DNA of 64,000 nucleotides from positions 806,001-870,000 of the forward strand of contig JAXQJY010000028.1 in NCBI GenBank assembly GCA_037042185.1, given 5' to 3'. The translations under genes were made by a program, and so were the position numbers. The notes beneath the pieces are model-generated. The model ran no database searches and had not been told where the DNA came from. It saw only the letters and a list, made by a program, of their open reading frames with translations. This document shows, in pieces, positions 54,451 through 64,000 of this stretch. How positions within the stretch are numbered: position 1 is the stretch's first letter; every line of letters starts with the position of its first letter. The DNA is from Sordariomycetes sp. S80-01Y (Eukaryota > Ascomycota > Sordariomycetes).

Positions 54451-56334
54451 TGTGTCGAGATATGAGATATGAAAGCGACCGTTATGTGTTGTTGAGTGGC
54501 GCGATGCGCAGTCGTGATGACCGTCTAGGTCGTCGTTGTGTAAGGAATTGGGTATCGACAGAGTGTGGTTATCGTATGTAAAGATTGGCAATGCAGAAGA
54601 GAAGGTTGTCGTTGGACCAGCTGCCAACGTTGCGGACGGTAGATGCGTATATCGCGAGAGGTGCGTGCCGAGAAGTAGTCGTCGAAAATTGCTAGTCGAA
54701 CGAGTCGGGAATCGCAAGTCGTCGCCTGAGGGGAAAGGAATGGACGAACTGACGCAACGTACGCGAAAAAGGAGAAGTCAAGACGCTGGCTGGCAACCCG
54801 GTGTCAGAGGTCTTTCGCGTCGTCGAGAGCAGTCCAGAGATGGAACGAAAGGTGAGGTCGCAGTCAAGCGAGGATGGCGAAGGAGGAGAAAGGCTTGGGT
54901 TGGGTGCCAGTGCTTCTCCGTGCTGGGGTTCTGGGAATGGCACTGCCAGTGGCAGGCGGGCAGGCATGGAGCATGGAGCATGGATGGGCGAAATGGCAGC
55001 CCAGTGGGAATCTGACAGTCAGCTCAGACCCCTGCTTCCATAATTGTTCGATCCAATTAATGAAGGCGTTATACCTGTTCAGATAGCGATCTGCACAAAC
55101 AGATGGACATTGGCCAATGCCAAGAATAACAATATCCAGGGGCGGTCCAGGTACGCGCGTCTCGTCATTGGCTGGTGCAGCCTAGGGTCTCGCCATGAAA
55201 TTGCACCAGTCCATTGTGCTCACTCTGTGCAACTGGTCCCCGTCTGTTTCCCCTTTGTGCCAGCCCCCATTGCATCACAGCCTGGGGTCCCCTAGGCCTT
55301 CACCGTCAGGCTCACCGTCTGTCAAATTTCCATCACCAACGGCTTCCCCAAAGAGCCCCGGCAGTCTGACGTCTCCGTCATCCCCAAAGCTGTCTCGAGG
55401 GAACAGAGATGTCATCTTCCCAGCAGAGCATCGGGGGGCAAGTCATAACTTGGACGCCGTTTGCCGTGCGGCGCGTGGGCTCCAGCATGCCTGGACGATC
55501 CCAACCGAAAGCGTATGCAGGCACGCTGCTAACTGCGGGCTTTACGAGCTCGCGCTGCGTCTGCGCAATCCTCACTGTGCCGTACTCAGCATACTGTACC
55601 TTGTCGAGGATGCGGAACAACGAGGGGATTCCCGACCTGCCGTGCTCTGGCCCGAGGCTGTCAGACAGAAATCAATCCCACCTCGAAGCTAGCTTTCGAC
55701 GTCATAAAACCTTTCAATTGCCGTCTCAGTTTGAATCATCCAAGCTGTGGCCGCGTCAGCAGGGGAGGATGTTGGAACAAACATCCAACTGTTAAGTCGA
55801 ACGGTTTCTTTTGCGAGAAACAGAGGGGGAGACAGCGAGACTAGACCAAATGGGACACAAGCTCCTCAAAGGGGGCCGCTAGACAGGCCTCTGAAACGCA
55901 GACCCCTGCAACGCCTTTGCCGTCTTTGATGTACCCGATATTCGGGTATCCAAGAAGCCGGTGACTGAGATCCACCATCGTCACCAGCTTCAGTCTCGAC
56001 GGTAGCATCTATTCCAGCTCCAAAGCTGCCACAAGCCTTGAATGCAAAGAAGGACGACCCAACAGAGAGGTCATAACTGGACAAGGAAATCCTCCATGGG
56101 CCCTATTAAAATTTAAAATAAAAAGGGTCGGGCTTCTGTTATTGATCAGTAAGGTATTTAAGCGGGGCTCAAGTGTGACCAAATGTGATAAAGCGACGCT
56201 GTGTCTATATGATCTTCATATATGCCGCAGCTCTCATGGGTATCATGAGCGTCTGCTCCGACTCTACGCCAAGATTCTATGCAAGCAACGCAGCTTGAGA
56301 GCTCCAGGAAAGGGCAACTAGTCCCCGAAATCCC
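54451..56334. promoter_or_regulatory. Intergenic region between SH3/TM gene and afg1
   Basis: This 1.9-kb region should hold the SH3/TM promoter on its left side. A Ser/Pro-rich frame near 55.3 kb has no recognised similarity. An AT-rich patch (TTAAAATTTAAAATAAAAA) at about 56105 may belong to the afg1 3' side. No gene is supported. Confidence 0.35.
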
Positions 56335-58071
56335 CTACCTCGAGTCCTCATACTGCCGACTCCTCGTCTTCGTCCAACTATCCTTGTCCTCCTTCCCGCC
56401 CTTGCCCTCCAGTCCCATACCCCTTTCCACCCACTCCTTACTCTCCATCTGACTCAACCGACTCAGTGCTCGTGCAAAGGCAAATGCCTCCTCTTCACCA
56501 GCAAACAGATCGGTCTTCTTGAGTTTCTCCACGCTACTCTCCACATCGGTCATCATGTTGTCAAGCATCTTGTCCACACCCTTCTTGGCGTCTTTGGGGT
56601 TGTTCTTTAGCAAGCTTTCGGCGATTTCATCCTTTGTGACGAAGAGCTCTGTCAGGGGCTTCTCAGTTGTGAGCACAAGCTTGGCGTTGCCCTCGTACAC
56701 AGCGTCGATGAAGGTGATGAATCTCCGAGCCAAGTCCCGTTGCTGAATGTTCATCCCCGGAACCTCTGTAACGACAAACGCGTCGTAGTGCCGGACCAGC
56801 TCAAGGTAGTCGGCGGCTGACCTCGGCTGCCGTATCAACTCATCGAATGTAAACCACGCGCACCGGCCGCTCACCCTCGGCACCAGGATGTCCCTGCCCC
56901 AAACCTTCTGCGTTTCCGATCTGGGGTCCAGGTCTTCTGGATCTCCAAGGAATCGGAACCACTTCTCGGCGTGTGACTTGGCATGGGCGTCGAAGGCAGT
57001 GTGGTAAACGCCAGATGGTGGACGTGGGATCTTGCGGTAGTCGGTCGGTGAGTCCAGGTTGATGACGTGAAGCCGGTTCTTCAGCAGTTCGATGGCTGGT
57101 ACGAAGGATTCTCGCTGGATGCCATTCTTGTAAAGCTCGTCCGGCGTGCGGTTCGAGGTTGTGACCATGACTATGCCGTGGGACATGAGGGCTTCCAACA
57201 ACCTATCCTCGTGTTAGCCATCGACTCATCCTCCACTCCGGATAATATGTACCTTCGTAGAATCATGGCATCAGCCACATCCGTACACTGGAATTCGTCA
57301 AAGCAAAGCACATTGCCCTGCTCAGCAATATCGGCCGCTACAAAGGGTACCGCATCAACGTCATTCCCATGCTCCATCTTCATCTTATGCAGCCGCTTGT
57401 GAACATCTTGCATGAAGTTGTGGAAGTGGATCCTCGTCTTCGACCTTACGGATGGAGGCAGTGTGTCGTGGAAGAGGTCCATGAGCATGGTCTTCCCACT
57501 GCCGACATCGCCAAACAGGTATAGGCCTCGGGGGAGGTTCTTGGGGATCTCGCCGATGGCGCTGGAAGCGGCTTTGGAGGAGCCGAAGATGGAGGAGAAG
57601 ACGGATTTCTTCGTTGGCTTGAGAAGGTCAAGACTGGGGTGGACGACGGGTGGTGCGTGGTAGTCTCGTAGCTCGTCGTGGAGGTGTTGTAAGCTTTCGA
57701 TAATGCCTTGCTTTCGTCAGGCGCTCGTCCTACTTTTCTCGCCAGGCTTACTGACCTCTTTGATGCTCGTCATTCCGCAGAATCCCCATATCAACCCGTC
57801 TATCGTACTCTTGCAACGGCCCAAGCACACCGTCCTCGGGCGCGTCCGACACAGTTGCCAACGTTCGCCTCCGATCTAAAGTTTGCGCAGGCGGCAATGA
57901 CCGCGCCGCGTCTATTCTTCGAAGCACATGGCTTCGACTTTGCGCCACCGACGCAACGTTCCTCGCAGCCGGCCTGGCGCAATGACCGCCAGCCCGTTGA
58001 GCGCAGTGTCGGGAGTATCCGCCCGTCCGCACCCTGCGGAGGTGATTGCGCACCCCCGCGCCCACGCGCAT
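56335..58071 (-). CDS. afg1: AFG1/LACE1-family mitochondrial AAA-type ATPase
   Basis: Three exons on the minus strand, 58071-57756, 57706-57253 and 57202-56335, give 545 residues. The Arg-rich, acid-free N-terminus ([20 protein letters not shown]) fits a mitochondrial presequence. Conserved blocks are [20 protein letters not shown] followed by [16 protein letters not shown], Walker A GDVGSGKT at 171-178, [13 protein letters not shown], Walker [19 protein letters not shown], and a sensor-like [20 protein letters not shown]. Homologues act in mitochondrial protein quality control, including turnover of respiratory subunits (known). The first acceptor is CAAG at 57707, not the earlier AAAG, to keep the frame. 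Length and motifs are complete. Confidence 0.92.
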
Positions 58072-58633
58072 CTTCTCGCTCTGGTTTCTCGGTCGGTCGC
58101 AACGATCGGTGATCTCTTTCAGGTCTTCACGGGGGTGGTAAGCCAGCTAACGTGCCAGTACGCGGAGCCAAAGCCTTCTTGACAAGTTGTGGTTGGAGAA
58201 GTGACGCAGTGGGACACACCAATCCGTCATGTGGCACACAGCGTGCAGCGGGTTCTGCCGAGGCTGGGCGACGGAGGCTAGATCTAGCCGCCGCAAAAAA
58301 AAAAAAAAAGAGACTACCCTGCACTCCTGAGCGAGTTTCTCCAGTTGCCAAAGACGAAAGGACCGACACTCGTTTGACTTGTGCAGAGTGTGAAAATAGC
58401 CCAAACGCTCTCAGAGGCGATGATTCACTCATCCAGACTTACGGCCATTATAAGGGTAGCTTCAGTTTTTGGTTGTTAGACCAATCCCAGCACCTCCGTG
58501 ACAGTCTTACGATAACGATGTATGCACCACCATGACCGTGCAATGATTTCGAAGTTGTATCGGGTATTCGCATTAAAGTTTATGCCAGATTCTCTTGTCC
58601 TATTCTAACACTGGAAGATAATCCTGATTCGAA
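58072..58633. promoter_or_regulatory. Region upstream of afg1 with A15 tract
   Basis: This 562-bp spacer includes a run of 15 A at 58295-58309. No gene is supported; the frames here are short and lack coding character. Confidence 0.4.
58295..58309. repeat. Poly(A) tract
   Basis: Fifteen consecutive A on the plus strand, not flanked by a retroposon-like structure or target duplication that I can see. Confidence 0.8.
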
Positions 58634-59302
58634 TTAAGCCATGGCGACCGCAACACCAACTGCAGCTAGCAGACTGATAACCGGGGCAGCCACAGCGCCG
58701 GCACCGCTACCACCGTCCTGGCCATTATCGTCGTTCATGTCATCATTGTCATCATTGTCATCAACATCATTGTCCTCGGGGTCATTCTCAGCATCCTCAG
58801 TCTTCTCGCCTCCGTAAGCATCGCGACCAGGCGAAACAGAAGTAGCCAGCCCAGCAGCGTTGTCACGGTACTCGTCTAGAGTCATCTCATTGTTGGGGTT
58901 GATGATGCCAACCATGCCGTCAGGACATTGCTTGCCAACGGAGGAGTAGAAGGCGATGGGCTCGGTGTTGTTGATCCTCACGCGGAAGACCTCGCTCTGT
59001 AGCCGTCAGCTGTGTCCGGGCATGCGGGGTCGTTCTTGACTTACGGCCGCATCATCATCAGTGTCCATGAAGCCGGAGAAGAAGCCCTCTCCGAGCTGCA
59101 TAGGCGAGCAAGGGAAGTCGTAGTTGCCGGCAACGACGCTGTGGTTGCCGCGCTCGAAATGGAACTCAACGACGTCGCCTTCGGCGGCCTTGAGGGTATC
59201 AGGATCGAAGCTGTTGTCTTCGCGGGCGGTGATGGTGTGAGTCTCAGCGCGAGCCAGAGAAGCAAACGCCATAGCGGCAACGAGGGCCTTGATTGTGATC
59301 AT
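58634..59302 (-). CDS. GPI-anchored cupredoxin-like secreted protein with altered copper site
   Basis: Two exons, 59302-59045 and 58996-58634, give 206 residues. A signal peptide (MITIKALVAAMAFASLARA) leads into a cupredoxin-like domain: SFDPDTLKAAEGDVVEFHFE, RGNHSVVAGNY, PMQLGEGFFSGF, then FYSSVGKQCPDGMVGIINP. In fungal relatives the last block normally reads FYC...HC..GMVGVIN, with Cys and His as copper ligands. Here the positions are S104 and Q109; H54 and M114 remain. An acidic Asp/Asn-rich linker and a C-terminal hydrophobic tail (APVISLLAAVGVAVAMA) after a Gly/Ser stretch predict GPI anchoring at the cell surface. The fold is supported; copper binding is doubtful. The intron is phase 0 and keeps DDDAASEVFRV in frame. 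Confidence 0.82.
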
Positions 59303-60460
59303 TTTGATGACGAGTGTGTTTGGCAGTAGTATCCTGAAAGTCAAAGATCTGGGTATCTTAATGGTATAGTATTGCGGTAAGGACTGATGGTGTATCTGAT
59401 GGAAGGAATAGCTATCCAAGCAGGGAGCCAGGCGCTTCAAATACACGAGGACTCGTTCGCCAAGAATTATGTGTTTGAAGTTGCGCTCTCCGATGGCTCG
59501 GTATCATTTCATCTGAAGGCGCCATGATGTTGCGGCCTGTGAGACACGACCTCAGATCTCCCCAGATTTCATCCCTGGGATACGGGTATGATGCTGCCAA
59601 GCCGATGTAGCGAGCCGATGCCTCCTTTCCAAGCCACCTTCTTCTCCCTCGTTCACGCAAAGCTCGTGTAATCCTGCAGCTTTCTAGTCAAGCTCGAGAG
59701 AAGCCATCATGACAAAATGTTGATGGTCCGCGTGGCTTCTTGCAGTTCAGGCCTTGCATAGTGATCAAGACAAGGTGGTTTAAGACCATATTTGAGATAA
59801 TTACCGAGATCACACCACAGGCTACTACGCAGACACAGAAGCTCTCGCTCAGTAATAGTCTAGGGGATACAACTGTGGACCTGAAGTGAGACATGGCTGA
59901 GTCGTCGCAATGCCGCTTCAATCACGGCAGTTGAGCGGTGAAGCTTGGAAATCTCGAAACTACTAGATTGGTTTGTGACGAGCTGAGAAAATTTCAACTG
60001 GAAGTGTCCATCCTACTACTGCAGCCTTGTCTGGGGTTGGCACACCGCATGGCGTGCAACAACCCTGAATCATACACCAGCCACCGTGAGGAGCCGAGCT
60101 TTCTGATAGGAGCACAGAGAACCAAATAAAACCAGTCATCTCAATGGTTCAGCCGCCGCTATTACGCATACAAGGAAGGTCAGCATGGCAGCGGTGCATG
60201 TGGATCAACTTTGTGACCCTGAATCAGTTGCGACCCATGAGCCCACGTCTGACTTGTTATCTCCCTTGGCCACGAGGTAACTTGCTGAGAATGTCGCAAA
60301 ATCGCCTCTTAAACTCTAAAAGGGGCTTCCTGGGATGGGACACACCACATGCCTGTTCGCTGACGGTCGCGACGAACAATTACTGCTAGAGTAGAGGGCC
60401 TGCCGGTTAGCCATCCGGGCTTCATGCCGGGAAGGACCACAAATCCGGCCCCGCAGCGCC

Positions 60461-60506
60461 GTAAGACCGCCGGCCGACTTACACGGTTCGCCAACCGGCG
60501 GTTTAC
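60461..60506. repeat. Inverted repeat (hairpin), 12-bp arms
   Basis: Left arm GTAAGACCGCCGG (60461-60473) pairs with right arm CCGGCGGTTTAC (60495-60506) with a single bulged G, leaving a 21-nt loop. The nearest supported gene is more than 1 kb away. Confidence 0.65.
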
Positions 60507-62407
60507 GACATGAAGAGACTTTCGACTAGCTAATAGTTTGAAAGTCGTTGAATGACCCAATTGGATTATGGGAGCGCCGCATCGCGGGTCACAGTTTTGC
60601 TCGTGGCCACCTGATGATGGTGCTCGTCAGCCAAGCTTGTAGTTGCTTTACCTCCCTGATTGTCTTGCCCTTAGTTCGGCCAAGAAACTGAGGTGTCGAC
60701 GAACGTAAGCCCCCAGCCTCTCACAAACTCAATCCATTGGAATCGAGGATGACAGCGAAGTTGCTTACTCGATCTCATGACTTCTCTCAGAGCTTGGATA
60801 CAATCTCGATGACAGACTCACACAACCACCACCAAGGCGCTTCTCATGCCATGACGCAACCCCTCTTGTGACCAGCATTGAGCATTCTTTGGCGTCCCTT
60901 CTGAAAACAATGGCCCTAGATTGAACCACCTCGTTCTCAATTACGGTCCCATTCGTCATGTTGCCAAGTAGTAAGGGATACAGCTTGTAGAAAGGCAAGT
61001 CCTCTGGCATCGGAGCCGTTCAAGCTCGTACTGCTTTACGCAGGCCGAATGACTGCCCAGTAGCTATGTGTTTGTATCGGGAGTCTCCCGCTAGACAGAA
61101 CTCATTGTCCTCGCAAGCCTGGAACATGTGCTTCAGGAAATGAGGAACTCAGCACCTTCAAATCGTGCACGGCAGTAATGCCTTCGAAGAAATGCGGGTG
61201 TAATTGAGACAGCCACAGTTCGGTGCACTTAAGACGTCCGGTGGTTTGACGTTAGCACGAAAAGAGCTCAGGATTCCCAGCTAGATGTCCCTGGTTCCCT
61301 GATCAGGAATCAAATCACTGGCTGATGAGAATCTCGCAACGTGCTGTGCGATCCTGAAACGAGCTCACTTCGCCTCCCGCATAGCTGTGAGCATCGGTGG
61401 ATATGCTCAGGGTGTAAACACCAAGTAGAACCAAGCGTGCTCATAGTCAGAGGATCCCGTCTCAGTTCGCGCACAGAGCATGGATGTTTCTCTCCCGCGT
61501 GAGCGACTCGTCAGGCCGAATTCATCGACGGGTGCGCGGAATACCTTCCCTGCTCCCATTGGCAGCCTCGAAGCGAAAAGACGCCGCATCTGCTTCTTGG
61601 CAGGCTTGGAAGGCGAAAGGATTTGTTGGGTGCCGGAGAAATTGGGAGGAAGACGTCAGTACCGTAACCTTAGGGAAGTGGGTAGCATGCTGGCCAAGCG
61701 CGGTAGTAGTGGACGGCGCGTCGTCTATCCAGCACCATGTAGATAGTCGTTTTCGACTCAGCATGACACTGTCAAGAGGAGGTGGCACCCCTGAGCCGAC
61801 GGACAGGTACGCGGCTTGTCATTTTACTGCCTGGCCACTCAAGGCTCTTAAGGGACGATCGATCTAAGGGCCGGCCTCGTAGGCGCCCAACCGATTGGAA
61901 GTGACATCGACTTTGGACAGTGACATGCAGCGCGCGTGCAAGATCGATGGCTGCCAATCTCCGGCGCAACACGCCAAGAATCTAGCGAAGCTTGAAGGAC
62001 GTGTGCCTCTTGAGGAATTTCGTCCATGCACGTGGCGATGTGGATCGTCATGCAACTTGGACAGTCGAGGCAAGACAATCCCAATTTCTGCAACGAAAGT
62101 CGGGAGTAAGCATCGCCGCGCGTGGAGGATTGTGGCAAACGGCCAGCCCTTTACCCGCAGGGTCACGCGCCCAAGTAATCGATTAGCCCTGGGGTCAACA
62201 GCCGAAGCGTGATGGAGTTCACGAGTAGTAACAAGACTATAAAAGGATAGCAGGTCATGGCGCGGCGCGCGTGGGTTGAGTCTCCCGCTCGAGTCAACCT
62301 AGCCTGTCGTCGGGGTGCCTCCGACACAGACACCAGCAAAGGGCTGGAAACCTGGCATGGCAGGCTTCCACGAGGTACAGTACATATGCGTATGGTATGT
62401 ACGTAGG

Positions 62408-62419
62408 CGGAGTACTCCG
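62408..62419. repeat. Perfect palindrome CGGAGTACTCCG
   Basis: A perfect 12-bp palindrome in a gene-poor stretch. Similar GGAGTACTCC motifs are frequent in some fungal genomes, so it may be part of a dispersed element; no flanks support that here. Confidence 0.6.
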
Positions 62420-63158
62420 TAGATGTAATTATCTGCGAGTTCTCGGAGGAGGAAGGTGAGCGGTGTGCCGTCCGCCCAGCCTTGACTCGCACGTCCCCCC
62501 TCCATCTCAGCCCTTTTTCGGTGGCGCTTGCTAGTCTCTTTTCGACAGCCGGTACCGTAGTCCATCAACTCGAGCTTGACACTGACAGACACTGACAGAC
62601 CCAGAGCGTCATTTGTGACCAGTCCCTCATTGGGTCCGGCCGGCAAGGCGCACGGTTCGAGGTCAGAAGCATGGCCGAGTGGCTTTTTCGTCTTGCCGGC
62701 AAAAGCCGACAACTACGGTACACGTTATGTCGAGCCTCGAAGCCACCGAGAGGCTTGGGTGACTGCTGCGACGACGTTCCACGGACCAGACCCCCCCTCC
62801 CCCAAGAATCCTGTGTAAATACGACGTACTTGGTAGGAAGCACAGTGGGCACGGTCCTACGAAGTAGTTGAAGCTTCGGCGAACGTCCGTGATATGCATC
62901 AAATGATCGTCGACGGAATCAGAGCCAGCGCGGTTACTCGGGGCCGTTTACCGCGTCCGACCCTCTCTAGCCGTAACCGGCATGGCCAACGCTCAATGCC
63001 CACCACGACGTACCAGGGGCGGGGGTCGCCTAATATTACGGCCGGGACAATGCACGGCGGAGACCGTTTTTCATTTCCTGTGGATTTGCAGGTCTAGCGC
63101 TTGCAGCAAGCCAGTGTTAGCGCTATCTCAGATGATCGCCCTTGCTTCCAGGCTGCGA

Positions 63159-63184
63159 GCCCCAACCGCGGGCCCCAACCGCGG
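63159..63184. repeat. Exact 13-bp tandem duplication
   Basis: The unit GCCCCAACCGCGG occurs twice head to tail. No coding context. Confidence 0.85.
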
Positions 63185-64000
63185 GGAATGAAGGAAGCTC
63201 GTAGTCGTAGTCGTCGTTAAAGTTGAGGCATTTGGGGCAGATGGCGTTCGACTTTTGGTGGGCACGATCCCTGGCAGTGCCTTCAGCGGAGCCAAGTTTG
63301 TGTTGAGAAGCGCATGAGTCGAGGCCGCCCGTGTCCACGGGGAACAGAGTTCAAGCCTGTTACAAAATTGTGGTGGCTTGTGAACCGTCCACTCTCGCGT
63401 GACCCGTCCGAGACACACCCTTGGTCTCAGGCAGCACGGGGGCCAGTCTGGAAGCTGGAGAAGAGCTGGCGTCACTCGGCACGACTTACACGACGGCAAT
63501 CTTCAGCAAGGCAAGCTCTGTTAGTGTCAACGACATCATCAATACAGAGTCTGCCGGTGTCAGCAGGAACTGTTCCCCAGCAGCTTGGGTATGTAGCAGG
63601 GACCGGGTCCATTCACATGATCTGCGCTATCCCCGATGCTGTGCAGCCCTCGCGGCGCGGCTAATGCCATGGGCCAGCGCGACGAGCAGCTCCCGAGCCG
63701 GATCCGTAAGCTCTGGAGAGCTCTCCGATCTCCAGGTTCCTGGAAAGGGCTGCTTGACCCAACCCCTGAAGTACCGGCAGCTGCCACGGCTGTGTAGAAC
63801 TCGACCAGCCCATGGGAGCAGGCTGATGCCTCAGACTACTGCAGTGCTGATAATAGTCCCTCCATTGAGGGACGGAGGATCCCAGTGATTCAATCCCTTG
63901 ACCGCATGCGATGGATATCCCACAAGCAGCTGTGGCGTTTTGCTAACAAACACTAGGCATGGACCGCCAGACCAGGGCTTTGTCCGTGGGCCATGCTGGC

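Larger units (their letters stand above)
59303..64000. other. Gene-poor right end, no supportable gene
   Basis: In 4.7 kb I find no frame with recognisable domains, signal peptide or consistent splice pattern. Small landmarks are an inverted repeat at 60461-60506, a 12-bp palindrome at 62408-62419 and a 13-bp tandem duplication at 63159-63184. Base composition is mixed, without an obvious AT-rich decayed block. No terminal repeats or transposase-like frames were seen. A short hypothetical gene with several introns could have been missed. Confidence 0.45.

Noticed and set aside
55195-55692. Ser/Pro-rich frame between the SH3/TM gene and afg1
   Set aside because: Opening residues mimic a signal peptide, but the rest is low-complexity and unlike any known family; no supporting splice pattern.
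58295-58309. A15 tract as the tail of a retroposed sequence
   Set aside because: No upstream element, target-site duplication or coding remnant could be recognised.
62640-62780. tRNA-like start (GCATGGCCGAGTGG) at about 62668
   Set aside because: Resembles the 5' part of a Ser/Leu tRNA D-arm, but no anticodon arm, T-arm or matching acceptor stem follows.
63123-63338. Short minus-strand frame with ICPKCLNFNDDYDYELPSF
   Set aside because: The CxxC and acidic run look protein-like but are isolated, without start context or a second cysteine pair; too little to call a gene.

Overview
The window is nuclear DNA of a filamentous ascomycete, most likely a Sordariomycete. Genes are dense, short and on both strands. 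Introns are about 45-100 nt with GT..AG ends and frequent GCTAAC/GCTGAC-like branch sites, third codon positions are GC-rich, and several proteins are typical of filamentous fungi (a BLI-3 homologue, an AcuH-type carnitine carrier, a two-dehydrogenase Fox2, an ENA-type Na+ ATPase). All exon boundaries were read by eye from splice signals and family conservation; nothing was run against a database.

Layout: 0-3 kb carries a partial nuclear rim protein (Nur1/Mug154-like), V-ATPase subunit F and an NPC2-type lipid transfer protein. 3-5.9 kb is a long divergent intergenic region leading to a PHD-SET (Set3/MLL5-like) gene at 6-8.7 kb. 9.3-20.4 kb carries ALG7, a membrane-embedded RBR ubiquitin ligase, FOX2, a TDA10/glycerate-kinase-like P-loop protein and an ECM11-domain protein. 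20.9-27.4 kb carries an MFS transporter and an ENA ATPase. 27.7-36.7 kb carries an F-box-like protein, a BLI-3 homologue, DPH5, SNU23, UBC7 and ALG1. 37.8-44.3 kb carries an Msc2/ZnT5-like zinc transporter, the carnitine/acylcarnitine carrier and a histidine-phosphatase-fold protein. 46.4-50.2 kb carries GPI8 and a TFIIIC90-type subunit. 50.9-59.3 kb carries a secreted CVNH-like protein, an SH3/single-TM protein, an AFG1-type ATPase and a GPI-anchored cupredoxin-like protein. From 59.3 kb to the end I see no supportable gene.

Functional threads: ER glycosylation and GPI attachment (ALG7, ALG1, GPI8) plus ER-associated degradation (UBC7); fatty-acid use (FOX2 in peroxisomes and the carnitine carrier in mitochondria, both with CCTCGG-type motifs upstream); ion and metal homeostasis (ENA, Msc2-like CDF, V-ATPase F). 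I found no operon-like module, transposon, viral relic, rRNA, tRNA or CRISPR array. The observations most worth checking are the cupredoxin-fold protein that has lost expected copper ligands, the RBR ligase with a hydrophobic hairpin inside its IBR domain, the inverted CCTCGG pair upstream of FOX2, the GATCGA sites upstream of the BLI-3 homologue, and an F-box-like protein with a Cys-rich acidic tail and a five-codon first exon. None of these amounts to a clearly new system.
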